From Marinitoga piezophila KA3 (GTDB taxonomy: Bacteria > Thermotogota > Thermotogae > Petrotogales > Petrotogaceae), in assembly GCF_000255135.1 (NCBI RefSeq), contig NC_016751.1:992001-1056000 (forward strand): a DNA stretch of 64,000 bases. The letters are read 5' to 3'. Every line of letters starts with the position of its first letter. Position 1 is the stretch's first letter. Shown piece by piece: positions 44,509-54,283 of the stretch. The position numbers and the translations under genes were made by a program. Below the pieces are notes generated by a model. It did not search any database, was not told the origin of the DNA, and worked only from the letters and a program-made list of their open reading frames with translations.

Positions 44509-46032
44509 ATTCACTTTCGATGGACTTTCAAAATTCGTTTTTATAAACCATACATTGATTTTTACTCCTTCTATTTCTTCTATTTCATGTTTGAAATCCT
44601 CTATTGCTTCTGAATATATCACAAGCCAGCCTTCTTTTAAACCACTTCTTTTTAAATATTCTACTAATTGTTTTTTTGCTATTTCATATTCGTATTTTAT
44701 TATATTTGCCTTTACTTCTATTAGATATTCTTTTTCTTTATACATTACCATTAAATCTATTCTTCCTCCACCTATCTGTGTTTCTGGATATACTTTCCCA
44801 TCAAGCAATCCCATGTATGTACTTAAAAATTGATCCAAATTGTATTGATATACTCCTTCATAATAATTTCTGCCTTTGAACATTACAGCTCCTCTGCTTT
44901 TTATATACTCTATATATCTTTTGAATAACTCATTGAGTTTTAAGTTTCCGTCTTTATCTATATATTTTTTCAGATTATCTTCATATTCTAATATTTTTTT
45001 TCTTTCTCCATTTATTTTTGGTTTGAAATGATTATATAATTTTTTGTAGTATAACGGTACTTTTACACAACATTTCCCTTCACAATCATCTATTACTCCA
45101 TGTAAATACAGAAATTTTATTCTTTCATCACTTATATCAAATTCAACGCTTTCTGGTTCAAATAGTATCTGCATTACTATTTCTTTTTCTTCGTGTGCTT
45201 TTGATATTATATTTTCCATATTTTTGTCTATGTATTTTTTTATATAGTCATATAATGTTTTTTCAAAATGCTTTTCTGTTATTATCTTTTCTCCTTTTGC
45301 TTTTTTTACCACTAAATCATATGCAAGACCATTGGTTAGTCCAGGTTGCCCTGCTGCATTATGCCATATTAATTCTTTTACCTTTTCATCGAATAATTGT
45401 CCTGTTTCCTTTTCATGTTGTGAAAGTAAGTCATATACCTGTTCTTTTGTAAAGTATGGTACTTCCATATGTTCTGCTATATTAAATGGACTGGCGTTGT
45501 CTTCTAATACTCCGCTTAAATAACTTACACTGATTAATATTACACTTCGAAGTTTGTACATCTCTTTTTTATGATATATTTTTCTTATTACATGCAATAA
45601 TGTATTCATTATTTCCTCATTATTTAATTTTTCAAATTCATCTATCATTAATACTACTTCTTTTCCGGTTTTTTTATATATCTCCTCAAATATATTTTTT
45701 ATCATTCTTATTTTTTGAGGTTTTGTTTCAAGAGTTATATTGTATTTTTCTGCTTCTTCTATTATTTCTTCATAAAAGGTTTCTATAAACTCTTCTTCCG
45801 TTTTCATATTTTTATAATCTTCAAAGGATAAAAAAATGGTTATATATTTATCCTTTATCTTCTCAACTATATCATTTAATAACGTGGTTTTCCCGCTCTG
45901 TCTCGGTGCAGATACTGTAAAGTATCTCCAGTTTTCTATATGATTAAGTGATTCTGCCATTATATCCGGTCTTTCAACATAATAACATGTTTTCTTATCA
46001 ACAGGTCCTGATGTACAAAACGTCCTCATCAT
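44506..46032 (-). CDS. AAA ATPase with C-terminal PD-(D/E)XK nuclease domain
   Basis: The ATG at 46032 (or the next codon, also ATG) is preferred because GTGGAGGTGG lies just upstream; a longer frame to 46059 lacks such a site. The 508-aa protein has Walker A APRQSGKTTLL near residue 45, Walker B VVLMIDEFEKL, a sensor motif SVILISVSYLSG and a winged-helix-like middle. The C-terminus carries the nuclease fold (PDDEXK_9-like) with GGGRIDLMVM and YLIEVKA, giving catalytic Asp and ExK. Such AAA-35-type ATPases occur in many copies in thermophiles; their role is unknown, and defence or toxin-like functions have been proposed. Confidence 0.85.
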   Translation of the reverse strand: MMRTFCTSGPVDKKTCYYVERPDIMAESLNHIENWRYFTVSAPRQSGKTTLLNDIVEKIKDKYITIFLSFEDYKNMKTEEEFIETFYEEIIEEAEKYNITLETKPQKIRMIKNIFEEIYKKTGKEVVLMIDEFEKLNNEEIMNTLLHVIRKIYHKKEMYKLRSVILISVSYLSGVLEDNASPFNIAEHMEVPYFTKEQVYDLLSQHEKETGQLFDEKVKELIWHNAAGQPGLTNGLAYDLVVKKAKGEKIITEKHFEKTLYDYIKKYIDKNMENIISKAHEEKEIVMQILFEPESVEFDISDERIKFLYLHGVIDDCEGKCCVKVPLYYKKLYNHFKPKINGERKKILEYEDNLKKYIDKDGNLKLNELFKRYIEYIKSRGAVMFKGRNYYEGVYQYNLDQFLSTYMGLLDGKVYPETQIGGGRIDLMVMYKEKEYLIEVKANIIKYEYEIAKKQLVEYLKRSGLKEGWLVIYSEAIEDFKHEIEEIEGVKINVWFIKTNFESPSKVN

Positions 46033-46214
46033 TTCCACCTCCACACAGTAAATAGGCATAAATATTATATCACAATATGCTTATTCTAATTTAAATAAAT
46101 ATTTTAAAAATTTCAAAGAAACACATTTAAGTTTTTTTATTGTCTTTTTTCTATATGAAATGGAAAATTTTTTCATTTTTTCTTGTTTGGAATGTAAATA
46201 TTTTCATGAGAGAA

Positions 46215-46228
46215 TGAAAACGTTGAAA
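46215..46228. promoter_or_regulatory. LacI-type operator candidate
   Basis: tgaaaacgttgaaa matches ten of the first ten bases of the LacI-family palindrome TGAAAACGTTTTCA and loses the right end. It lies 20 bases before the binding-protein ATG of the operon that carries its own lacI-type gene. Confidence 0.5.
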
Positions 46229-46248
46229 TTTTATAAGGGGGGAATCTT

Positions 46249-47925
46249 ATGAAAAAAGTTATGGTAACCTTGGGAATATTGGTATTGTTAGTAAGTACTT
46301 TTTTTGGTGCAAGATATGCAAGAAATGAAACTTTGTACGTTGGGGGAGGATTATGGGAACCACCAAGTAACTGGAATCCATTCCTTCCATGGGGTTCAGT
46401 CTCAGGGACGATAGGGTTAGTTTATGAAACACTTTTCAACTATGATCCAATTACAGGTCAAATGGAACCATGGCTTGTAAAAGATGGAAAATGGGTAGAT
46501 AAAAACACATATGAAATAACATTAAGAGATAATTTAAAATGGAGCGATGGGAAAAAATTTACAACTCAGGATGTGAAATTTACATTTGAGCTTGGTAAGA
46601 AATATGAAGATGTTTATTATCACAATCTCTGGGAAAGTCTTGACAGAATTGAGCTCGGAAGCAACAATAAAGTAAGATTCATTTTTAAAGAACCATCTTA
46701 TCATTCATGGGAAGTAAATTTATACAGTATTCCTATTTTGCCAGAACACATATGGAAAAACAAATCAAAAAATGAAATCATAGAAGGTGCAAATGAATAT
46801 CCTGTTGGTTCTGGTATGTATAAGGTCGAAGGCTGGAGTCAGGATAGATGTATCTTTGTTAGAAATGACGATTGGTGGGGTAATGAAGTATTTGGAAAAC
46901 CCGTTCCAAAAAGGGTAATTGAAATTGTTATTTCAAGTAACAACGTTGCACTTGGTATGTTATTACAGGGAACTCTTGATTGGAGTAACTTCTTCCTTCC
47001 TGGAATACCAAGACTTGCAAAAATTTATGAAAATATTAAAACATGGTATAAAGAATCTCCATATATGTTATCTTCAAGTACAGCATATTTATTCATGAAC
47101 ACAAAGAAACCACCTATGGACAATGCACAATTCAGAAAAGCCGTAGCTTATGCAATTGATAAGCAGAATATAGTTAATAAAGTTTATGAAAATCAGGTTA
47201 TTGCAGCAGATTCACTTGGTTTCTTGCCAACACCTGCATGGAAAAAATACGAAGACAAAAAGGTTTTAGAAAAATATGGATTTAATTATTCACCAGCAAC
47301 AGCAAAGAAATTATTGGATGAAGCAGGATATGTAGATAGAAACGGTGATGGCTGGAGAGATTTGCCAGATGGTAGCACAATTGATTTATTAATAGTTGTT
47401 CCATATGGCTGGACAGACTGGATGGAATCAGTAAAATCAATTGCTGAAGATTTAAGAAAGGTTGGAATTAAAGCTGAAGCAAAATTCCCTGATCAGGGTA
47501 AATATGAAGAAGATATGTCAACAGGAAACTTTGATATGCTCATTAATGATTACGGTTCAACAAGTTCTGTTTCACCATGGACATTATTAAATTTTGTAGC
47601 AAATCCATTGATTATGGATGAAATGTGGGATGGAAACTTTGGAAGATATGAAAATGAAAAATTGTTCTCACTTATAAAAGAAATAAACAAAACACCTTTC
47701 TCAGAAGAAGCAAAATTAAAGGAACTATTCTCAGAAGCAGAAAAAATCTTATTAAAAGAAATGCCAGCAATTCCTGTATGGCACAACGGATTGTGGTTCC
47801 AGGCAAGTACTTATGCATGGGAAAATTGGCCAGATGAAAATAATCCTTATGGTTATCCATGTAGCTGGCCAGGACAATGGCAGTTTGGAGCAGTAAAAAT
47901 CTTATTAAACTTAAAAGCTAAGTAA
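46249..47925 (+). CDS. Oligosaccharide/peptide ABC transporter binding protein, family 5
   Basis: Solute-binding protein of the DppA/OppA class, 558 aa, with signal peptide (MKKVMVTLGILVLLVSTFFG) and no lipobox. Family motifs: PLVYETLFNYDP-like GLVYETLFNYDPITGQ, LRDNLKWSDGKKFTTQDVKFTFE, and FRKAVAYAIDKQNIV. In Thermotoga this class often binds beta-linked oligosaccharides rather than peptides. The GH1 glycosidase and LacI regulator in the same operon favour a sugar such as cellobiose or mannobiose here. First gene of the operon. Confidence 0.92.
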   Translation: MKKVMVTLGILVLLVSTFFGARYARNETLYVGGGLWEPPSNWNPFLPWGSVSGTIGLVYETLFNYDPITGQMEPWLVKDGKWVDKNTYEITLRDNLKWSDGKKFTTQDVKFTFELGKKYEDVYYHNLWESLDRIELGSNNKVRFIFKEPSYHSWEVNLYSIPILPEHIWKNKSKNEIIEGANEYPVGSGMYKVEGWSQDRCIFVRNDDWWGNEVFGKPVPKRVIEIVISSNNVALGMLLQGTLDWSNFFLPGIPRLAKIYENIKTWYKESPYMLSSSTAYLFMNTKKPPMDNAQFRKAVAYAIDKQNIVNKVYENQVIAADSLGFLPTPAWKKYEDKKVLEKYGFNYSPATAKKLLDEAGYVDRNGDGWRDLPDGSTIDLLIVVPYGWTDWMESVKSIAEDLRKVGIKAEAKFPDQGKYEEDMSTGNFDMLINDYGSTSSVSPWTLLNFVANPLIMDEMWDGNFGRYENEKLFSLIKEINKTPFSEEAKLKELFSEAEKILLKEMPAIPVWHNGLWFQASTYAWENWPDENNPYGYPCSWPGQWQFGAVKILLNLKAK

Positions 47926-47962
47926 TTATAAGTTTCTTCATATACTTTGTCCTCAATATTTC

Positions 47963-47985
47963 GGCTGTCAGGCCACCTGGCAGCC
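47963..47985 (+). promoter_or_regulatory. Intercistronic hairpin behind the binding-protein gene
   Basis: Stem ggctgtcagg / cctggcagcc (one G-T pair) with a three-base loop, 37 bases after the stop of the binding-protein gene. Same position as the hairpin at 39317 in the other sugar operon; likely raises the ratio of binding protein to permeases. Confidence 0.6.
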
Positions 47986-48030
47986 TTTCCTGATTACCCT
48001 GTTTTTTTACTTCGTTTGGAGGTGCCGTTA

Positions 48031-49020
48031 ATGAATAGTTATTTAAAGAAAAAGTTTTCAATATACTTTTTAACCTTTTTTGTAGCAATAACAATTGACT
48101 GGGCAATACCCAGATTTATGCCAGGTAATCCTGTTGCACTGCTTATGGGCAGATTTGCAGCAATGCCAGGTTCAAGGCAATTAATGATGTCTTACTTCAC
48201 TGAAGCATTTGGGTTAAATAAACCGCTTTTAACTCAATATATAGATTTCTGGAAAGCCTTTTTCCATGGTGATCTTGGCGTAAGTTTATATCTTTATCCA
48301 AAACCTGTTATGGAAGTAATAAAAGAGGCTATTCCATATGATTTAATGTTATTATTGCCATCAATATTATTAAGCTGGATTGTTGGGAATAAACTCGGTG
48401 CTTATGCAATAAAGAATAAATTCGTGGAAAAGGTTATTATTCCTCTTTCTTACTTTTTTACAGCAATGCCATACTTCTGGTTTGCTATTATTTTAGCCTG
48501 GTTTTTAGGTGTTGTAAATCCTATATTTCCAATTTCAGGTGCTTATAGTTATTCAATAAATCCTGAATGGTCTGTAGATTTTATCCTTGACTTTCTTTCA
48601 CACTGGATATTGCCTTTTTTATCATTATTTATGGTAATGCTTGGCGGTTGGGCTATAGGTATGAGAAATATGATTATTTATGAAGTTGAATCAAATTACT
48701 CAAGATATATGAGAAGTTTAGGATTATCTCAGCGTTTGAGATTAAATTATGCATACAAAAATGCTTTGCTTCCACAAATTACAGGTCTTGCTTTACAATT
48801 GGGAACAATAGTTGCAGGAGCCTTAACAACAGAGGTTGTTTTTTCATATCCTGGAATTGGTTATTTATTATTACAGGCAATTTTACATCAGGATTATTTC
48901 CTTATCCAGGGTTGTTTCTTATTTATAGTTCTTGGTGTATTAATAGCTAATTTTATTGTTGATATAGTTTATGTATTAATCGATCCACGTGTAAAAGCTT
49001 CATTTGTAGAAGGGGCGTGA
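48031..49020 (+). CDS. ABC permease, DppB-like
   Basis: The ATG at 48031 follows TTTGGAGGTG; an in-frame extension to 47947 runs through the hairpin and is not used. The 329-aa permease has six hydrophobic segments, the N-terminal PRFMPGNPVALLMGRF block typical of DppB, and the EAA-type motif YMRSLGLSQRLRLNYAYKNALLPQITGLA. Partner of the DppC-like permease five bases downstream. Confidence 0.93.
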   Translation: MNSYLKKKFSIYFLTFFVAITIDWAIPRFMPGNPVALLMGRFAAMPGSRQLMMSYFTEAFGLNKPLLTQYIDFWKAFFHGDLGVSLYLYPKPVMEVIKEAIPYDLMLLLPSILLSWIVGNKLGAYAIKNKFVEKVIIPLSYFFTAMPYFWFAIILAWFLGVVNPIFPISGAYSYSINPEWSVDFILDFLSHWILPFLSLFMVMLGGWAIGMRNMIIYEVESNYSRYMRSLGLSQRLRLNYAYKNALLPQITGLALQLGTIVAGALTTEVVFSYPGIGYLLLQAILHQDYFLIQGCFLFIVLGVLIANFIVDIVYVLIDPRVKASFVEGA

Positions 49021-49024
49021 GGAA

Positions 49025-49882
49025 ATGAAAGAATGGTTGAAAAATCATGAAGGGTTATATTATACCTTTACAAATAGACGTGTAATTTTTGGGAGCATTG
49101 TATTGATATTTTTTGTTTTGCTTGCAATAATTGGACCAATGATTGCAAAATTTGATCCGCTTGATACCTCAAGCATGCCATATTCTCCGCCAAATTCCAC
49201 CAACTGGCTTGGAACAACAACCTTTGGTCATGATATATTTTCACAACTTGTCTATGGTTTAAGAAGTTCATTATACCTTGGAATAATAGGCGGTGGAATT
49301 GCTACAATAGTAGGACTTATAATTGGATTTATATCCGGCTATTTAGGGGGATTTTCAGATGAGTTCTTAATGATGATTACAAATATCATGATGGTAATTC
49401 CTACTATGGCATTACTGATTATAATTGCAGCTTATTTACCATATAGAGGCGTTACAATAGAAAGTATAATAATTGGTTTAACCAGCTGGCCGTGGACAGC
49501 CCGTGCTGTAAGATCACAAACACTTTCATTAAAATCAAGGGAATTTGTACAGCTGGCTAAAATTACAGCGGTAAAACCCATGAAAATAGTTTTTAAGGAA
49601 ATAGCACCAAATATGATGTCTTATGTGTTTATGGTATTTATCCTTCAATTTGGAGGAGCAATATTATCGGCAATTGGACTTGATTTTATAGGTCTTGGTC
49701 CAACAAGGGGCGTTTCACTTGGAACCATGCTTCAACAGGCTGTATTATGGAGTGCTATTCAATTAAAAATGTGGTGGTGGGTTGTTCCACCAGGATTGGT
49801 AATAACAATCTTTGTAGGAACATTGTTCTATGTAAATACAGGATTAGACGAAGCATTTAACCCTCGTCTCAGGAAACAGTGA
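49025..49882 (+). CDS. ABC permease, DppC-like
   Basis: 285-aa permease with N-terminal cytoplasmic helix, TM1 and the OppC_N opening (NRRVIFGSIVLIFFVLLAIIGP), then LGTTTFGHDIFSQLVYGLRSS, the standard DppC block. The EAA loop is EFVQLAKITAVKPMKIVFKEIAPN. Six bases separate it from the first ATPase gene. Confidence 0.93.
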   Translation: MKEWLKNHEGLYYTFTNRRVIFGSIVLIFFVLLAIIGPMIAKFDPLDTSSMPYSPPNSTNWLGTTTFGHDIFSQLVYGLRSSLYLGIIGGGIATIVGLIIGFISGYLGGFSDEFLMMITNIMMVIPTMALLIIIAAYLPYRGVTIESIIIGLTSWPWTARAVRSQTLSLKSREFVQLAKITAVKPMKIVFKEIAPNMMSYVFMVFILQFGGAILSAIGLDFIGLGPTRGVSLGTMLQQAVLWSAIQLKMWWWVVPPGLVITIFVGTLFYVNTGLDEAFNPRLRKQ

Positions 49883-49888
49883 GGTGGT

Positions 49889-50860
49889 ATGATGAACCCA
49901 TTATTAGAGGTAAATAATCTAAAAGTTTATTATAGTACATTAAAAGGTGAAGTTAAGGCTATAGACGGTGTTTCATTTAATCTACATGAAGGTGAAGTTT
50001 TGGGAATAGCTGGAGAATCAGGTTGTGGAAAATCCACACTTGTTAATTTCTTTGTATTCCCATATGAGCCAATGCATTACGCCGGAGGCAGTGTAAAATT
50101 ACGGGGAATGGAATTAACAAATCTGGCAGATAAGGATATGAATAAGATTCTCTATAAAAAGATTTCCATAATTCCTCAATATGCTTTAGATGCACTATCA
50201 CCAACAAAAAAGATTAAACGTATAATCACGGATTTCCTTGCTGAACATGGTTATCAATATGATGCAAAAAAAGTAGAAGAACGTCTTGAAATGGTGAATC
50301 TTGACAAAAGTGTTTTAAACAGATATCCTGTAGAGTTATCCGGTGGGATGAAACAAAGAGTGGTTATGGTTATTTCAACTTTACTCGATCCAGATATTTT
50401 AATTGCAGATGAAGTAACCTCGGCTCTGGATGTTAGCTCGCAAAAGTTTGTAATTCAAATGCTTGAAAAGTTTATGCATGAGGGAATTGTAAAATCAATA
50501 ATGTTTATAACCCATGATATTTCAGTATTATATCAAATTGCCAACAGAATTATGATTCTATACGCAGGGCATGTCGCTGAAATAGGGCCCACAGATGAAA
50601 TAATAAAAAATCCAAAACATCCATATACAAAAGCACTTATAGATTCATTACCAAAGATGAATATAAAATTTGAAGAACAAAGACTTAAGAGCATTCCTGG
50701 ACATCCACCAATGTTATTGAATCCACCTTCAGGATGCCGATTTGCAGATAGATGTCCAGTTGCAATTGATAAATGTAGAAAGGCTGTACCTCAGGAAAAA
50801 AGAATTGGAGAAAATCATTCTATATATTGCTGGAATGCTGGAGATGATTTAAATGATTAA
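49889..50860 (+). CDS. ABC transporter ATPase, DppD-like
   Basis: First ATPase of the oligopeptide-type importer, 323 aa: Walker A GESGCGKST, signature LSGGMKQRVVMV, Walker B DILIADEV and the C-terminal oligo_HPY region with CRFADRCPVAIDKCRK, whose cysteines bind an iron-sulfur cluster in some members. ATG ATG at the start, behind GAGGTGG; the first is taken. It overlaps the second ATPase by eight bases. Confidence 0.93.
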   Translation: MMNPLLEVNNLKVYYSTLKGEVKAIDGVSFNLHEGEVLGIAGESGCGKSTLVNFFVFPYEPMHYAGGSVKLRGMELTNLADKDMNKILYKKISIIPQYALDALSPTKKIKRIITDFLAEHGYQYDAKKVEERLEMVNLDKSVLNRYPVELSGGMKQRVVMVISTLLDPDILIADEVTSALDVSSQKFVIQMLEKFMHEGIVKSIMFITHDISVLYQIANRIMILYAGHVAEIGPTDEIIKNPKHPYTKALIDSLPKMNIKFEEQRLKSIPGHPPMLLNPPSGCRFADRCPVAIDKCRKAVPQEKRIGENHSIYCWNAGDDLND

Positions 50861-51797
50861 AATTAAAAATTTATCTAAAACCTTTTCAAGTGGATTTATA
50901 AAAAAAGAATATGTAAAAGCGGTGGATAATGCTACATTTGAAATAGAAGATGGAAAAATTGTTTCACTTATAGGAGAATCAGGAAGCGGAAAAACTACAA
51001 TTGGAAAGTTAATATTAAAATTGGTAAAACCTACTGAAGGCGAGATATTATATAAAGATAGAAATATATATGATTATAATCCCATTGAATATTATAGAAA
51101 TGTTCAGGGCGTTTTTCAGGATCCATTTGCATCATTCAATCCCATTTATAAAATAGATAATATATTCGATATGCTCTTTAATAGCTTATACAATGAAATT
51201 CCAAAAAGCGAAAGGCTTGGAAGAATTGAAAAATCACTTAAAGATGTGGGATTAAATCCAAAACATATTATTGGAAAGTATCCTCATCAATTATCTGGAG
51301 GACAATTACAAAGATTATTAATAGCAAGGGCTTTAATACTTGAAAGCAAATTCCTCGTTGCCGATGAGATTATCAGTATGCTCGATGCATCAACAAGGGT
51401 TGACGTTTTAAATATTCTTGGAGATTTAAAATATAAAAATAAAATGAGTATTTTATTTATTACACATGATTTATCCCTTGGATATTACATAAGCGATTGG
51501 ATGCTTATTATGTATAGGGGAACTATCGTAGAAATGGGAGATACAAAGGAAATATTTTCCAATCCTTTGCATCCATATACACAAATGCTTTTTGATTCAG
51601 TACCAACTCTGGATAAAAAATGGGATGATTCAGAAACAAGCACAGAAACTGGTGAAGAACCACCGAAAACAGGTTGTAAATTCGCACACAGATGTCCTTT
51701 TGCAACAGATAAATGTAAAACATATAATATGGAAAGCTATACAGTTAATAAAAATCATCAGGTAAGTTGTATAAAATTTGCCAACAAAAATAATTGA
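50853..51797 (+). CDS. ABC transporter ATPase, DppF-like
   Basis: Second ATPase, 314 aa: Walker A GESGSGKTT, signature LSGGQLQRLLIARAL, Walker B FLVADEI followed by SMLDAS, and C-terminal CKFAHRCPFATDKCK. Together with the DppD-like subunit it forms the heterodimer that powers the importer. The next gene starts right after its stop. Confidence 0.93.
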   Translation: MIKIKNLSKTFSSGFIKKEYVKAVDNATFEIEDGKIVSLIGESGSGKTTIGKLILKLVKPTEGEILYKDRNIYDYNPIEYYRNVQGVFQDPFASFNPIYKIDNIFDMLFNSLYNEIPKSERLGRIEKSLKDVGLNPKHIIGKYPHQLSGGQLQRLLIARALILESKFLVADEIISMLDASTRVDVLNILGDLKYKNKMSILFITHDLSLGYYISDWMLIMYRGTIVEMGDTKEIFSNPLHPYTQMLFDSVPTLDKKWDDSETSTETGEEPPKTGCKFAHRCPFATDKCKTYNMESYTVNKNHQVSCIKFANKNN

Positions 51798-51808
51798 GAG
51801 GTGATAAG

Positions 51809-53257
51809 ATGTTTAAAAATGATTTTTTATTTGGTGTTTCATTATCAGGAATGCAATTTGAAATGGGCTCAATAAAGGATTTAGACGATAGAACAGATTG
51901 GTATAAATGGACTACAGATAAGATGAATATAATAGCGGGAATTGTTAGTGGAGATAGAGCTGAAAATGGCTCCAATTACTGGAATCAATATGAAGAAGAT
52001 CATTCAAATATGGTGAAATACGGAATGAATGCTATTAGAATTGGCGTTGAATGGTCAAGAATATTCCCTGAAAGCACAGAAAATATATTTGCAAAGATTG
52101 AGCGCGATGGTGATAAAATATATAATGTAGAGGTTACAGAAGAAACAATTTCTGAATTAGAAAAAGTTGCTAATATGGAAGCCGTTGAACATTATAAAAA
52201 GATATTAAAGGATTTGAAAAATAAAGGAATTCATGTTATACTGGATTTAACCCATTTCAGTTTACCTGTATGGCTTCATGATCCTATAAAAGTTCAAAGA
52301 AAAGGTTTATGGAATGTCAAGGAACAGGGGTGGGTATCAACATTATCTGTAACAGAACTTGCTAAGTTTGCAGGTTTCTGTGTAAAACACTTTGATGAAT
52401 TTGTAGATGAATGGAGCAGCATGAATGAACCACAAATTGTCTCCTCTCTTGGATATCTTCTGGTAAAATCAGGATTCCCACCAGCATATCCAGATGAAAA
52501 AGCATATAAATTAAGCATGATAAATCAGGCTCAGGCACATGCAAGAGCATATGACGTTATAAAAAAATACACAGATAAACCTATGGGACTTGTATACTCA
52601 TTTACACCTGTTTATCCAGAAAGTGATGAAGCTGGAGACTGTGTGGCAAAAGCTCTTGATTTCTATAACTTCTGGTTTATGGACATGATTACATATGGAA
52701 ATGTAGATGGTGAAACAAGGGAAGATATGAAGAACAAAATCGACTTTATAGGTGTCAACTATTATACAAGAGCTGTTATTGCAAAAGATGAAAACTCAGA
52801 AGAAGGATGGACTGTATTAAGCGACTATGGCTACGATTGCGAACCATATTCAAAATCAAAAGCTGGATTCCCAACAAGCGAAATGGGCTGGGAAATATAT
52901 CCAGAAGGAATATATGAAGTTTTAAAATTCCTCAATGAAAGATATAATTTAAGAATGATAGTTACGGAAAATGGAACAGCGGATTCAGAAGATAGGGTAA
53001 GACCTTTCTTTGTATTATCTCATTTAAATCAAATTGAAAAAGCTGCTGAAGAAGGAATAAAAATAGAAGGATATCTTCACTGGTCATTAATAGATAATTT
53101 CGAATGGGCTGAAGGATTCTCAAAGAGATTTGGACTTATGAAGGTTGATTATGAAACTAAAAAACGAACACCAAGACCAAGTTTATTGGTATATGCAGAT
53201 ATTATAAAAAATAAAACTACAAAGCATTTAATTGACAGTGTTTTCTATATGAAATGA
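51809..53257 (+). CDS. GH1 beta-glycosidase, LacS/archaeal-like
   Basis: Retaining beta-glycosidase of family GH1, 482 aa from the ATG at 51809 (GAGAGGTGATAAG precedes; a TTG five codons upstream is not used). Catalytic acid/base Glu207 is in SSMNEPQ and the nucleophile Glu387 in VTENG; NYYTRAV and HWSLIDNFEWAEGF are also family marks. The layout, with long loops after the first strand, resembles Sulfolobus LacS and Pyrococcus beta-mannosidase. No signal peptide, so it cleaves disaccharides after import: beta-glucosides, galactosides or mannosides. Confidence 0.93.
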   Translation: MFKNDFLFGVSLSGMQFEMGSIKDLDDRTDWYKWTTDKMNIIAGIVSGDRAENGSNYWNQYEEDHSNMVKYGMNAIRIGVEWSRIFPESTENIFAKIERDGDKIYNVEVTEETISELEKVANMEAVEHYKKILKDLKNKGIHVILDLTHFSLPVWLHDPIKVQRKGLWNVKEQGWVSTLSVTELAKFAGFCVKHFDEFVDEWSSMNEPQIVSSLGYLLVKSGFPPAYPDEKAYKLSMINQAQAHARAYDVIKKYTDKPMGLVYSFTPVYPESDEAGDCVAKALDFYNFWFMDMITYGNVDGETREDMKNKIDFIGVNYYTRAVIAKDENSEEGWTVLSDYGYDCEPYSKSKAGFPTSEMGWEIYPEGIYEVLKFLNERYNLRMIVTENGTADSEDRVRPFFVLSHLNQIEKAAEEGIKIEGYLHWSLIDNFEWAEGFSKRFGLMKVDYETKKRTPRPSLLVYADIIKNKTTKHLIDSVFYMK

Positions 53258-53280
53258 TTTAAGTTAGGAGGCGTTTTGCC

Positions 53281-54279
53281 TTGAAAATAACCATAAAAGA
53301 TGTTGCAAGAGAAGCCAATGTTTCCATTGCAACGGTATCCAGAGTATTAAATGGAACAGGTAAGGTTAATAAAAAAACAAAAGAACAGGTATTAAAAGCT
53401 GTTAAAAAGCTTGGTTATAAAACTTCCACAATTCCACTGGCACAGGATCTCAAGATTATAGGGATCCTCGTGCCGGATCTTTTTGCATATCATTATAGTG
53501 AAATTATAGAAGGAGCTACAGAAACATTAAGAAAAAATGGTTATGGTTCTATAATTGCCACATTTAATGGTCGTATTCTCGAAGAAGAGGTTGCAATTGA
53601 ATACTTTTTTACAAGAAGGGTATATGGAGTAATAGTCTGCACATCAGAAGAAGATGATGAAAAATTAAGAAGATTACTCGATATAGCCATTCCAGTGGTT
53701 ACTGTAGACAGAGAAAATACTGATTTCAGGTTTGACTCTGTAAACATAGACAATTATCTTGGTGGAAAAATGGTTGCAAAATATTTACTGTCAAAAGGAC
53801 ATAAAAAATTCTTACACATTACCGGAGATATTGATTTATACTCAATTAGATATAGAAGAGACGGCTTCAAATATCAAATAGAAAAATCTGGTGGAAGAGT
53901 AAATGTTCTTGAATCAAGCTTTACAACAGGAACAACTTATAAAAAGCTAAAAGAATATATAAGAAAAAATGGTGTTGATTTTACAGCAATATTCACATCA
54001 GACGATTTAATTGCTCTTGAAACATTAAAGGTATTATACGATGAAGGAATTAAAGTACCCGATGATGTTTCAGTAATGGGATTTGATGATGGTTATATGG
54101 CACAATTTAGCATTCCACCATTAACAACAGTAAAGCAGCCAAGAAAAGAAATGGGAAAAATGGCTGCAAGATTGTTAATTGATAGGCTAAATCCCGAAAA
54201 AAGAAATAGCGTTGTTAGAAAAATGATGATGTCCCTTGAAATAGTTGAAAGGGAATCTGTAAAAAATATTGAGAGGTGA
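53281..54279 (+). CDS. LacI-family transcriptional regulator
   Basis: 332-aa repressor starting with TTG behind TAGGAGGCG. HTH motif TIKDVAREANVSIATVSRVLNG at residues 4-25, then the hinge and the periplasmic-binding-like effector domain (DDLIALETLKVLYDEGIKVPDDVSVMGFDD). It lies inside the importer operon and probably controls it from the operator candidate at 46215. The effector is likely the imported sugar. Confidence 0.93.
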   Translation: MKITIKDVAREANVSIATVSRVLNGTGKVNKKTKEQVLKAVKKLGYKTSTIPLAQDLKIIGILVPDLFAYHYSEIIEGATETLRKNGYGSIIATFNGRILEEEVAIEYFFTRRVYGVIVCTSEEDDEKLRRLLDIAIPVVTVDRENTDFRFDSVNIDNYLGGKMVAKYLLSKGHKKFLHITGDIDLYSIRYRRDGFKYQIEKSGGRVNVLESSFTTGTTYKKLKEYIRKNGVDFTAIFTSDDLIALETLKVLYDEGIKVPDDVSVMGFDDGYMAQFSIPPLTTVKQPRKEMGKMAARLLIDRLNPEKRNSVVRKMMMSLEIVERESVKNIER

Positions 54280-54283
54280 TTAT

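Noticed and set aside
46249-51797. Peptide transport as the firm function of the Dpp-like system
   Set aside because: The family name suggests peptides, but the GH1 enzyme and LacI regulator in the same operon favour an oligosaccharide.
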